From: Phoma sp. XZ068
Lineage: Eukaryota; Ascomycota; Dothideomycetes; Pleosporales; Didymellaceae
Assembly: GCA_004835665.1 (NCBI GenBank)
Contig: RBKR01000009.1
Location: 434,001-498,000, forward strand
Direction of reading: 5' to 3'
Length of the DNA: 64,000 bases
The translations under genes were made by a program, and so were the position numbers. The notes beneath the pieces are model-generated. The model did not search any database, was not told the DNA's origin, and saw only the letters and a list, made by a program, of their open reading frames with translations. Below, in pieces: positions 12,263 to 21,686 of the stretch; the stretch's first letter is position 1, and the number at the start of each line of letters is the position of its first letter.

Positions 12263-12819
12263 GGTGGCGGTGAAGGGGCAAAAATTAGATGTAGAGACAA
12301 AAGTGTACTGTGTTGAAGCAGTGTCAATTGACAAAGTGAAAGCCAAAGAACGTGAAGGACCGTGTTTCTTATGCGAAAGAGTGGTACAGGAGATTCCTAC
12401 TGCCCCTAACTTGGACCGAAGGTAGCATCAAATTATCCTGGCCCCGATGGGCCAATCACAGCCGCCTCTCTACGGGCGCGCTAAAATGCGCCACCGCGGA
12501 CATGTGCTTGGGATTTCCTCGCGCCTTCGCCGTCATTCCAGCACCCCACGGAGACACATTCACTGCTGCGCCGCCCCACTTGCGCGTACTGCACTGCTGC
12601 CGATTCGCCCACGACCCTCGCTGACGACGGTTCCTGACTTACTTCGACCCTGAATCTTGCCCGCGCACTCCGCGCACCTTCACGACTCCGCGACAGCGCT
12701 GCCACTCGCAACAGGAAGGCACTACATAGTCGCACAGGCGCAAGACCCACCCACGCGTACTCCAAGGCTGGCCATACGTTCGAAGACCCTCTTCCCGAAG
12801 CCATATCACCGCGACCAGA
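12263..12819. promoter_or_regulatory. Divergent intergenic region ERG6 / SLT11
   Basis: 557 bases between two outward-facing starts, so both promoters must lie here. The stretch 12480-12800 is GC-rich and contains long open frames that are shadows. I did not identify a specific sterol-response element with confidence. Confidence 0.5.
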
Positions 12820-13998
12820 ATGCCGCCCCAGATCAAGACCGACCTGAATCGCAGCGGGTGGGAGACGACCGACTTCCCGTCCGTCTGCGAGAAATGTCTG
12901 CCAGACAACCCGTACGTGCAGATGCTGAAGGAGGACCACGGCGCAGTAAGTATCTACCTTGGAATACCGCCGCGACGAGCACTTACTCATACGCGACAGG
13001 AATGCAAGATCTGCACCCGACCATTCACCATATTCCGCTGGAAAGCCGACCGCACAGCCCGCCAAAAGCGAACAAACATCTGCCTGACATGCGCGCGCCT
13101 GAAGAACTGCTGCCAGTGCTGCATGCTGGATCTGTCGTTCGGACTGCCCCTCGTTGTCCGTGACGCGGCGCTGAAGATGGTGGCGCCCGGGCCGCAGAGC
13201 GACATCAACCGCCAGTACTACGCACAAGAGCACGAGCGGGAGATTGAGGAGGGCAGAGGCGCTATGGAGGCATACGAGAAGACGGACGAGAAGGCACGCG
13301 ACCTGTTGAAGCGGCTGGCGCAAAGTGAACCGTACCACAAGAAGCAGCGACGTCTGGAAGCAGAGGCTGAGGAAGGTGGACAGAAGGCGCTTCCTGCGCC
13401 CGGCACTGGTGGAGGATCTGCATATGGGCACACCGGAGGGCCGATCAGGACACGGGACTCGAGAGGCGGTGCTAGCAGCGCGCGGGGAGGCATGAGACCT
13501 GCAAGAGGAGGACGCGCTGGAGGGCCGTCGGCACAGCCCAACCCGCAAGACTGGTTACCGCCGTCCGACCCCAACGTTGCCTCGCTCTTCGTTACAGGAG
13601 TGGAGGATGACCTTCCCGAACACGAGCTCCGCACCCACTTCGCACAATACGGCCAGCTGCGATCGCTAGTATGCTCACATCGAGCTCACTGCGCCTACGT
13701 AAACTATGTAAAGAGGGAAGATGCGGAGACAGCGGCGGAAACACTCAAGGGCAAAGTAGTCATCAAAGGGTGTCCCATGCGGGTGACTTGGGGCAAGCCA
13801 AAGCAGCTGGACAGTCTGGACCAGAACATCAGGATGCAGTACGCAAAGGAGGGCAGGCAGGCGGCCGGTCCAGCACGGCGAGCAGCAGCTCAGACGGCGA
13901 TTGAAGCTCCTCCACAGAATGACTTGGACAGCCTGGCTCTCGCACCCCCGCCATCGGGCGATGAGGAAGCCAGCTACCCCAGTCTGGCGGGCAACTAG
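12820..13998 (+). CDS. SLT11: Pre-mRNA-splicing factor SLT11/ECM2 (RBM22 family)
   Basis: Two exons, 12820-12945 and 13000-13998, with a 54-base intron (GTAAGT...GACAG); 374 aa. The intron length is a multiple of three and contains no stop, so retention would insert 18 residues between the first zinc-ligand pair (VCEKCLPD) and the second (ECKICTRPF). The N-terminal Cys-rich zinc-finger region continues through ICLTCARLKNCCQCCMLD. A helical linker and a Gly/Arg-rich segment (ARGGMRPARGGRAGGP) follow. An RRM then spans about residues 245-320 (ASLFVTGVEDDLPE, YVNYVKREDAE). The family binds U6 snRNA/intron contacts in the activated spliceosome. The stop lies 72 bases from the convergent MZM1 stop. 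Confidence 0.93.
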   Translation: MPPQIKTDLNRSGWETTDFPSVCEKCLPDNPYVQMLKEDHGAVSIYLGIPPRRALTHTRQECKICTRPFTIFRWKADRTARQKRTNICLTCARLKNCCQCCMLDLSFGLPLVVRDAALKMVAPGPQSDINRQYYAQEHEREIEEGRGAMEAYEKTDEKARDLLKRLAQSEPYHKKQRRLEAEAEEGGQKALPAPGTGGGSAYGHTGGPIRTRDSRGGASSARGGMRPARGGRAGGPSAQPNPQDWLPPSDPNVASLFVTGVEDDLPEHELRTHFAQYGQLRSLVCSHRAHCAYVNYVKREDAETAAETLKGKVVIKGCPMRVTWGKPKQLDSLDQNIRMQYAKEGRQAAGPARRAAAQTAIEAPPQNDLDSLALAPPPSGDEEASYPSLAGN

Positions 13999-14070
13999 TG
14001 TACATTGAACATAGCATTGGGTCGGCGTTATGAACAGCATGGGTATCATATTTCGAGCTTGACAAAAAGT

Positions 14071-14503
14071 TTAGGACGAGCAGCATTTCGTTCCCCCTAA
14101 TGTAGTCTTGCCCTTGTTCTTCTTAATATCCTCGTTGTCTCCGCGCTCCGTGTGCTCGTGTATCCGTATCTCTGCAATCGTGTCAGCAAGTACTCCTTCC
14201 AAACGTAGAGGTACTTCATCGCACTGTAGTTGTCTCCCTGTGTGGCTTCTCCCTGCACGACATTCTCTTTCAGGAACTTGGCGACCTCCTCGGCATGTGC
14301 AATCTGCTTCTGGAACTCCTCGGTGCCGGTCTGCAGGTGGCGATTGCTCTCGAAGTTCTTGCGGACCTCGATGCGCGCGGCGGAAAGGACATTCGCATCG
14401 CCTAGACAGTGTCAGCTATGTCATTCGTACGGCGGCAGGTCAATCTACCTTGGAAAGCGATGCGCGCTGATCGCAGCAGGTTCCTGTATGCTACAAGGGC
14501 CAT
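14071..14503 (-). CDS. MZM1: Mitochondrial zinc maintenance protein 1 (complex III assembly, LYR family)
   Basis: Three short exons: 14503-14449, 14401-14225 and 14171-14071, with introns of 47 and 53 bases; 333 coding bases, 110 aa. The N-terminal helix MALVAYRNLLRSARIAF carries the LYR-type tripeptide as AYR, with the downstream Arg and Phe expected of the family. The middle matches Mzm1 (IAHAEEVAKFLKENVVQGE) and the tail IHEHTERGDNEDIKKNKGK is typical. Mzm1 chaperones the Rieske Fe-S protein Rip1 in the mitochondrial matrix before its insertion into complex III. An in-frame ATG four codons upstream (14515, MSHEM) is an alternative start. The gene is convergent with SLT11 (72 bases) and divergent from LNP1 (238 bases). 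Confidence 0.92.
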
Positions 14504-14741
14504 CTCGTGGGACATTGAGTTGATTCGTGAGTGAGCGTCGGAGCGGCGAACCGCCAACTCGCGGAAAGAAAGTAGGCGCACGTGACACCGAAACATGCAG
14601 GGATCGCCTTGCCGATCTTACAGGCTAGCTCCTCTGACGTCGCAGGAGCTCTCCACACGCGACGCATGTCTTGCTGGCAACAACCATAACCCACGCCCCC
14701 CCGCGCCGGGCTGCAAATTCCACACATCTGCCACAGCAACG
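14504..14741. promoter_or_regulatory. Short divergent promoter MZM1 / LNP1
   Basis: Only 238 bases separate the two start codons, so core promoters and 5' UTRs of both genes must share this space. No named motif is claimed. Confidence 0.55.
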
Positions 14742-15977
14742 ATGGTGTCTCTGTGGCCATGGAGAGTAAGATATGGTAGCTGTGTGTTCTGGATAATGTG
14801 TAGCTAATGGGAATAGGCGGGCGAGGATGCTGCCTCGTTCGAACGGACGCTTTCAGCTCTCACCGCCAAAATCAACAGGGCTACTGCGGCCAATGATAAG
14901 CGTCGCCAGACGTCGAGACGCGCCCGTGTTATGTGGACGCTGTATGCTGGGTTCGCTTATATCCTGGCTGCGTTGCTGCTCATCTTGGTTACTGGGCGCC
15001 AGAATTGGGGTGTTGTCGAGGTGTCGGTTATTGCTGGCAGTCCTGTTGTGTAGGTCTTGTCTCAATGTCCATTAGGCTACTCTGGCGCTGTCGGTTGAAC
15101 TACACTGACGCTACGCAGCATCTACCTGGTCCGATACGCGCTCACAAGCTACTTCGACTACCGCATATCCAACACCGATGCCTACCTGAGGAAGCTCAAC
15201 AAGGAGCGTGATGCCACCATTCATAGGCTGAAAGAGGCCACCAAGTACAACTCCACTCAGCAGTTGCTTGAGAAGTACGGGGCTTCACCTAAGCAAGAGG
15301 CGCCCCAACCGTCGCCAAACAGCAAGAAGCAAGGCCCTCAGAAATCAGCGCAGCCACAGGGTCCACGAACGGGCATTGCACCTCCACCAACGGCGAACAT
15401 TCAACGTCCACAAAATCAGTCGCAGAACCCAGTGACACCACAGCGTGTACCCACGATACCAACATCACTAAAAGACCCCGCACAACCACCCTCACCAGGC
15501 GCCGAATTCGCACCGAACGCATTCGGACCGGCCGACTTAACGAAGCAGTACTCCTCCGCGCCCGCCGCTTCCTTCACGCAATCGCACTGGTACGACCGCA
15601 TCCTCGACGCCCTCCTCGGCGAAGACGAAACCCAGCCGAAGAACCGCCTCGCCTTGATCTGCTCCGAATGCAGACTAGTAAACGGCCAAGCACCACCCGG
15701 CACGCGCACGGTGGAGGACATTGGCAGATGGAGATGCGGGGGCTGCAAAGCGTGGAACGGCAAGGAGAATCCGCATGAGGAGGTAGCAAATCTAGTCCAA
15801 AACTGGGATGCGGAGCGTAAGGCAAAAGCTGAGGAGGTGGTTCATGATGTAGACGAGGAGGAGGAGGATGACGAAGAGGATGGTGAGACTGCGGTCCAAG
15901 AGACAATCGAGGTCAGGCAGGATACGCCACCCAGCAAATCGACGAGGAGCAAGACCAAGGGCAAGGGCAAGCGGTGA
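14742..15977 (+). CDS. LNP1: ER junction formation protein lunapark
   Basis: Three exons: 14742-14765, 14817-15049 and 15119-15977; 1116 coding bases, 371 aa. The tiny first exon encodes MVSLWPWR, the expected lunapark N-terminus, and splicing joins it to AGEDAASFERTLSALTAK. Two membrane segments follow: LYAGFAYILAALLLILVTG (about 56-75) and VSVIAGSPVVIYLVRYAL (about 82-100). A coiled-coil-like segment (DAYLRKLNKERDATIHRLKEA) and a Pro/Gln-rich linker come next. The lunapark zinc ribbon is read as LICSECRLVNG and WRCGGCKAWNG (two CxxC pairs). The C-terminus is a long Glu/Asp run and a Lys-rich end. Lunapark stabilises three-way junctions of tubular ER. Confidence 0.94.
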
Positions 15978-17068
15978 GAAGCATTCAAGCGCAGCATTTA
16001 TCGGCGAATGGTAGGAACAACGGTTGGAGGAATTGCTGTTTGTGCTTGTCACAGCGAAAATACCAGTTGCTTCAAGCAACGAGCCAGAAACCATTTTTTT
16101 TATATCTCAATTTTTCTATGTCATACTTTTCTCCATCATTATTCTACCTTTCACCCCGTGAGGTCCTGAGTGAATCAGGGACGAACCTACCCAGCAGGCA
16201 CTTCTTGATTGTGTACCGGTAGATTAGTTGATCCCGTGTTTGCAAGGGAAGTTTTTGCTGAAAGTAAAATATGTAGGGATAAAGGACGATGTAAAGCTGT
16301 ACATCATACCACGCATGCTCGTACTGGGAGATAGATACAGTGGCATTTGAGTTCACATTTGGATATCGATAACTTAGGCAAAAATGCATGTAGGCATATA
16401 TTCGTAAGTAAGTACGTGATGAATAGGGACCTCTAGAGCCGTGCGGATACTTCAAAGGCATTTACTGTGCGCTGACTTGGGTATATTGTGTAAGTAGTAC
16501 GTTACAGCATTTCGATGCGCTTGATTTAAACTCCTTACGACACACTTGTCTGCATGAACGTGCGGAGTGGTATACTTTGTACGCTCTGTACATACTGTTG
16601 GATCTTCACTGTGTGTGGTAGGAACACGCGTCTGCACTGCCCTGGGTCGTGAGATCGCGGGTAGCCGGGGATGTCGTTGGTGTAGATGCTGCTGAAGAGG
16701 CGTGGTGAGGGATACGCCGAGAAGGAGATGCGGAGCTTGTGGTGGCGGTGGTGTTCACCAGCACTGTGGCGGTGGCAACGTTGCGATTAAAGCCTTGTGA
16801 GGTCCTTCATGCTGCTGAGCTGGTGCGTCTGCTTGTAGTGTTGCGATATTTTTGTCTACCAATTCTCCGAGCGCCGGTCTGGCAATGTTCACGCGGCACA
16901 GTGGTACTGAGGACTGCCTGGTGCTGTATTCGCGCGTGCTGGTACGGCAGAGTACGCCTCGTGTCGAAGAGTTCGTGTGGGTGGCAGAAGGGCGGATATG
17001 GGTAAGGTGAGATGGTCGTAATATAGCTGGTAGAAGTTCTCGTTTTATTACCTCCGTCAGGAAACACG
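15978..17068. other. Intergenic between LNP1 and ankyrin gene (convergent)
   Basis: 1.1 kb between two convergent stops, AT-rich at 16080-16600 as expected for 3' flanks, then GC-richer at 16640-17000 with GTGGCGGTGG-type direct repeats. I see no gene, RNA or mobile element. Confidence 0.5.
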
Positions 17069-19192
17069 TCATGCCTTCACTGATGCCATCCATTCCTTGA
17101 TGATGCGAGTAACCTCCACGTGACCACCTTGTTCAGCAATCTGGAGGACAGTCTTCCCATCCGTGCCATTGATGCCAGGATCCGCACCTCGGGCGAGGAG
17201 ATATCGAACCACGTCTGCTTTACCGTTGGCCGCTGCTTCGAACAACGGGGTTCCGGTGATCTCTCCCAACGGTATTCGCGACGGCGGACAGTTCGCGTAC
17301 TGCCTTGCATTGATCGGACAGCCCAGGTCCAGAAGAAGTTCGATGCGTTCGAGTTGATCCGGGCCGTTGCCTTCTATCGCTCGGTGTAGTAATTGGCCAT
17401 TGTATACATTCCCGCTTCTTTCTAGGAGTAGTTCAAGGACGGATAAAGGGGAGTACATCGCTGCTAGCGACGTTGGCGTAGTGCCGTCATCGCCTCTGGC
17501 GGTGGGGTCCGCGCCAATGCTGAGGAGCCACCGTGCAAAATGCTCGTCGTTGATTTTTAACCTGGTGCGAGTTAGCAGGAGCACGGAGCTGGGTGACATA
17601 ACGTACAGAAATCGTGTGGAACCAAGCCCTCTATCTGCCTCATTGATGTCCCAACCAAAGTCTGCCAATATTTGTAAAGCCGCTGTAGAATGTACGCCAT
17701 GAGAAATAAAACGAGGTTCGAAGTTTTCGCAAAGATAGAGTAGGATATCGGCTGCTTTCGCCCATGTATCCCAAAGCAGGTCGGACCAAAACACGTCGAA
17801 CCAAATCAAGTCGGGATAATTATTGGGGTGTTTACATAGTATCGCAATGGCATGTTCTAGATCTCCGGATGTAGCTGCATGCTCCATGGCGCCTTGCGCT
17901 TCTAGCGTCAGTCATGAGAGGAGTGGTCGAGCAGCACTATTGGGAATTGACTGAGGAGGTATCCGTGGTGGTAGATGTGGGTAGATCAGATGAATCGCGT
18001 CAGAGAACTGATTAGGCAGGTTGCCACCGGTTCTCTTTATACTGGACCTCTCCAAGATATGTGAGAATAGATCACGTTGTTTACCAGACGCTGCACCAGC
18101 GAGCGCGTTGGTGATTGCCCTGTCGTTGAATGCTAGAAAGTCAATTAGGATATCGACCAAAGCAGTGTGTCCAGAACGCGCTGCCCAAAACACGCCGCCG
18201 CTGAAATCGTTGAGGCTCAAGTCAGAAGCCTTGGAAAGTAAGAACTGAACCATTTCAACATGTCCAAGCCGGCACGCATCTTCAAGTACGAGGTTCAAAG
18301 AATCCTTCCCGATGGCCAAGAAAGCTTCATCCCATATTTCTTCTAGGATCGCACGACAGTTGCTTTTTGCTAACGTGCGAACTAAATCTAGCCAGAAGAT
18401 TTTACGCTCAGCTAGGGAGAAAGTATCATCCCCAGAGGAGTGGGATTTGAGACTTCGCCGACGCAGCAGTAGCTGAGCTGTCAACCATTTTGCGGCCCTG
18501 GCAGCCTTGATAATGGCGCGATCGTATGTGGAATCTGGCTGCAGCTCATCATTATCAAGCTCTAGCAACATCAGTAGGGTTTCCTCTTGGCCGCTTCCCG
18601 CAGCCGCTTCTATAGCATGCTTGTAGCGAAGGTGTGTGAAGTATTCACCAGGAGCCGTCCAATCTCGTGAGTCAAGGAGAAGTTGAAGTATTTCAGTGCT
18701 TCCTATCCCAGCTGCTGAAGCAAGAGGCTCGCCAAAGAACCGAGTCTTGGCGGCAGCATCTGCACCCAGTTCGAGCAGATCGCTAACAACGTCGAGTTGG
18801 TTCGCATGTATGGCTGCTATGAGGGAGGCGTTTTGTATGTTCAGAGTGGTAGAGGTCTCATCCTCCGCCGTAGGTTCAAGTTTGGAGACCAGGTGCCAAA
18901 GGTACATTGATTGTGCCGCCGCTGCCGCAAGTGCTTCGGCGAACACTTGTCGTAGGGCGTTCTTATGCTCAAAAGTTCTGACGAGGTAACTGGTTGTTTG
19001 CTTGATAGCATGACAGAGAGGTCTTTCATCCGCATGGTCTTGTTCCAGTTTTGAGAGTATTAATTTCGCTACCAATAGCTTGCTCACTCCGAATTCACGG
19101 GCGACCATGCAAGGAGGAAGATTGAATATGACACTTTCTAGGACCTTACTGAAATCCCCTAGCCCCATTAGCAGAGTAAGGTACATTGGCAT
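17069..19192 (-). CDS. Ankyrin-repeat protein (two long ORFs joined by an intron)
   Basis: Model with three exons: 19192-18028, 17901-17607 and 17561-17069, introns of 126 and 45 bases; 1953 coding bases, 650 aa. The first intron joins two ORFs that otherwise look separate: ILERSSIKRT then EAQGAMEHAATSGDL, in frame. The 45-base intron (GTACGT, branch GCTAAC, CACCAG) is in frame and stop-free, so it could be retained. Ankyrin repeats are visible (NASLIAAIHANQLDVVSDLL; DACRLGHVEMVQFLL; TPLFEAAANGKADVVRYLL with ARGADPGING; GKTVLQIAEQGGHVEVTRII). The N-terminal about 100 residues are helical with no known domain. No NACHT, kinase or signal peptide is seen. Likely a protein-interaction scaffold; partners unknown. 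Confidence 0.75.
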
Positions 19193-20055
19193 CGTCCTTA
19201 CAGCATACTAGTCTTAGCTGAATACTGGCTCGCAGTCCGGTGCTGTGCACAGTACGTGCTAGTATGTCATATAGAATCTCTGGAGGGAGATCAAGTAGCG
19301 CCATATTCGCTTGTGGGATGACGTGTGATTGTCAGGACGGACATAGACTTCAGCTGTTGCGGGTATGTATGAGAGTGGAGAACAACGGCCTTCCAGTTAA
19401 GGATTGCGGGGAAGCTGCACGAGCCACCTCAGGGTACGCAAACGTTGCCAGCGGGTAGCGATGTGCTCGCCTCGCTGCAAGCACCAGCTTGCTGTTCTTC
19501 CCATGTATGAAGTTATCTGAGAGGCGCATGTAGCTCGTCCTGTAACTGCATGAGGATATGAAGTCTATAAGCCCACATCAAAGTACTAGTATCTATCCAT
19601 GTACACTTGTGGCGCATTGAGTGTTCATAGGTTTACATTTAGATGTGAGAAATGTCAAGAAAACCTATTGATATGGTTAAGCTAAGATTACTTTACCACA
19701 ATGCAACAGACGCTAAGCCATCAACGCATCAACAAGCAGGCTATAATCCACGCACTCGGATACAATACACCCCCCTACCGAGGCGTCCATTATTGTGGTC
19801 GCTTTATCACGGAAGCCACGACGTCGTGGCCGAGCGAGTCAGCTTTAATCCCACCGCACTACGCCCAAACAAGCATCGCCGCTTCCTGAACCTCGGTGCA
19901 CCAGCTCTCGGCTACTCCGCATTCTAGCGCGAGTAAGAAGCTCTACATACATCATAACCGCTCTCCCAATTCCCTGTAATACCTTGCGTACTTACACCTT
20001 GTGTTCTTGGAGATCAAATCAAGTATCGTTACAGCTGTATTCGATTGTCGTTAAT
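19193..20055. other. Divergent intergenic region, ankyrin gene / SDR gene
   Basis: 863 bases between outward-facing starts. AT-rich around 19560-19700. No gene or repeat recognised. Confidence 0.5.
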
Positions 20056-21091
20056 ATGTCTGCTTCTAAGCGTGTCGACCAGATTGCTGGCCACCTCAAC
20101 TACCCAAAGGGTATGTTGGCGGGCCAGGTTGCGATTATTACGGGGTCTGGGCAGGGTATTGGGGCGGAGTGTGCGAGGTTGTTTGCGAATGAGGGGGCGA
20201 AGGTGGTGGTTGCTGATGTTGATGCCAGTACGTATGCTCACACGACTATATCGTCCACTTATTGATATTGCTCACTCATTGCTATTGCTCACTCATCACT
20301 TGGACACTCTACAATCACCTACGTCACGCTAACAATGCACAGAGAAAGCCGAAGCGGTAGTCTCAGCAATCAAAGCCACAGGCGGCCAGGCTATCGCCGT
20401 GACAGGCGACGTGCTCGACGACGCCTACATCAAGACGCTGATTGAAAAGACGGCGGAATTTGGCAACGGCAAGATCCACATCATCGTCAACAACGCAGGC
20501 TACACATGGGACGGCGTAATCCACAAGATGACGGACAAGCAATGGCACACGATTGTCGACCTGCACGCGACAGCGCCGTTCAAGATTGTGCGTGCCGCCG
20601 CGCCATACTTTAGGGTCAAGGACGGCGAGCCCAGGAACATCATCAACATCTCGAGTACCAGCGGTCTGCACGGAAACGCGGGGCAGATCAACTATGCGCT
20701 CGCGAAGGCGGGTGTGACTGGCGTGACGAAGACGATTGCCAAGGAGTGAGTTTGTTCTGCACTCTCACACATCTCCTACTGACGACATTGTAGATGGGGC
20801 CCCAACTTTGGCGTGCGCGCCAACACGGTCGCATTCGGCCACATTGCGACACGATTGACGGCAGCAAAGGAGGCGGGCGCGTTTGTGCAGCTGCCGGACG
20901 GCGAGAAGGTGGCGTTGGGTATTCCGCAGAAGCAGAAGGAGGCTGCGGGCGGCCAGGAGCACGCTGATATTCCGCTGAGGAGGCCCGGGACGGCGACGGA
21001 GGCGGCGAGCGCGGTGCTGGCGGTTGCGAGTCCGCTGTTCAGCTATGTGAACGGGGAGACGATCAAGGTGACGGGCGGGCGGGCGATGTAG
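20056..21091 (+). CDS. Short-chain dehydrogenase/reductase (FabG-like)
   Basis: Three exons: 20056-20227, 20343-20745 and 20794-21091; introns of 115 and 48 bases; 290 aa. The classical SDR signatures are present: cofactor motif TGSGQGIG, NNAG (in IIVNNAGYTWDG), catalytic Ser in NISSTSGLHG and Tyr/Lys in YALAK. The C-terminus GETIKVTGGRAM is that of 3-oxoacyl-ACP reductase-like SDRs. An insertion with GEKVALGIPQKQKEAAGGQ precedes the substrate lid. It should reduce a ketone or oxidise an alcohol with NAD(P)(H); the substrate cannot be read from sequence. The gene stands alone, with no biosynthetic cluster around it. A 29-bp minisatellite begins 28 bases after the stop. Confidence 0.9.
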
Positions 21092-21118
21092 GCGGTGGCC
21101 ATGTAGGTACTGGTGATA

Positions 21119-21381
21119 GGATGGTCATGACATAGTTGCGAATCTGAGAGGATGGTCGTGACATGGTTGAATATGAGAGGGTGGTCGTGACATGGTTGAA
21201 TCTGAGAGGATGGTCGTGACATGGTTGAATATGAGAGGGTGGTCGTGACATGGTTGAATCTGAGAGGATGGTCGTGACATGGTTGAATCTGAGAGGATGA
21301 TCGTGACATGGTTGAATCTAAGAGGATGATCATGACATGGTTGAATCTAAGAGGATGATCATGACATGGTGCGAATCTGAG
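21119..21381. repeat. 29-bp minisatellite, about nine tandem copies
   Basis: Nine head-to-tail copies of a 29-base unit with core GGATGGTCGTGACATGGTTG occur without spacers. Copies differ by a few bases: GGATG or GGGTG at the start, AATC or AATA near the end, and GTCGTG, ATCGTG or ATCATG in the middle. Copies 2-5 alternate A/B/A/B, suggesting duplication of a 58-base dimer. The first and last copies share a variant GCGAATCTGAG end. It lies in the 3' flank of the SDR gene and upstream of the M28 gene, and is probably polymorphic in copy number. Confidence 0.95.
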
Positions 21382-21686
21382 GCAGTCGTTTCAGGTTGTA
21401 TATGGTCAGCACAGCATTGTGACGCTGCAGTCGTCCGAAGAGTGTCGAGATGATGCGGCAGTTTCATACCAAGCTTTATCACTTCCGAGATGCCGTGCTC
21501 CACCTCCGCATCCCTCGACACGCCAACCCCGACGACACAGCATACGCCTCCTCTTCTTGCCTGCATTGTTACCGTATTCCTGGCGCCGCGGCCGTATTGC
21601 TGGTCCACTATGTGTAGGCAATAGCAGCCGACCCCGACTCCATCCACGACCGCACCCGCCCCGGTGCACCTCGACCCGCCGCCGCC

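Noticed and set aside
12481..13548. 355-codon minus-strand ORF over SLT11
   Set aside because: Antisense shadow: SLT11 zinc finger and RRM lie on the plus strand; this frame has no motif and crosses the SLT11 promoter.
21119..21381. CRISPR-like array
   Set aside because: The 29-base units are directly adjacent without spacers and lie in a eukaryotic genome; this is a minisatellite.
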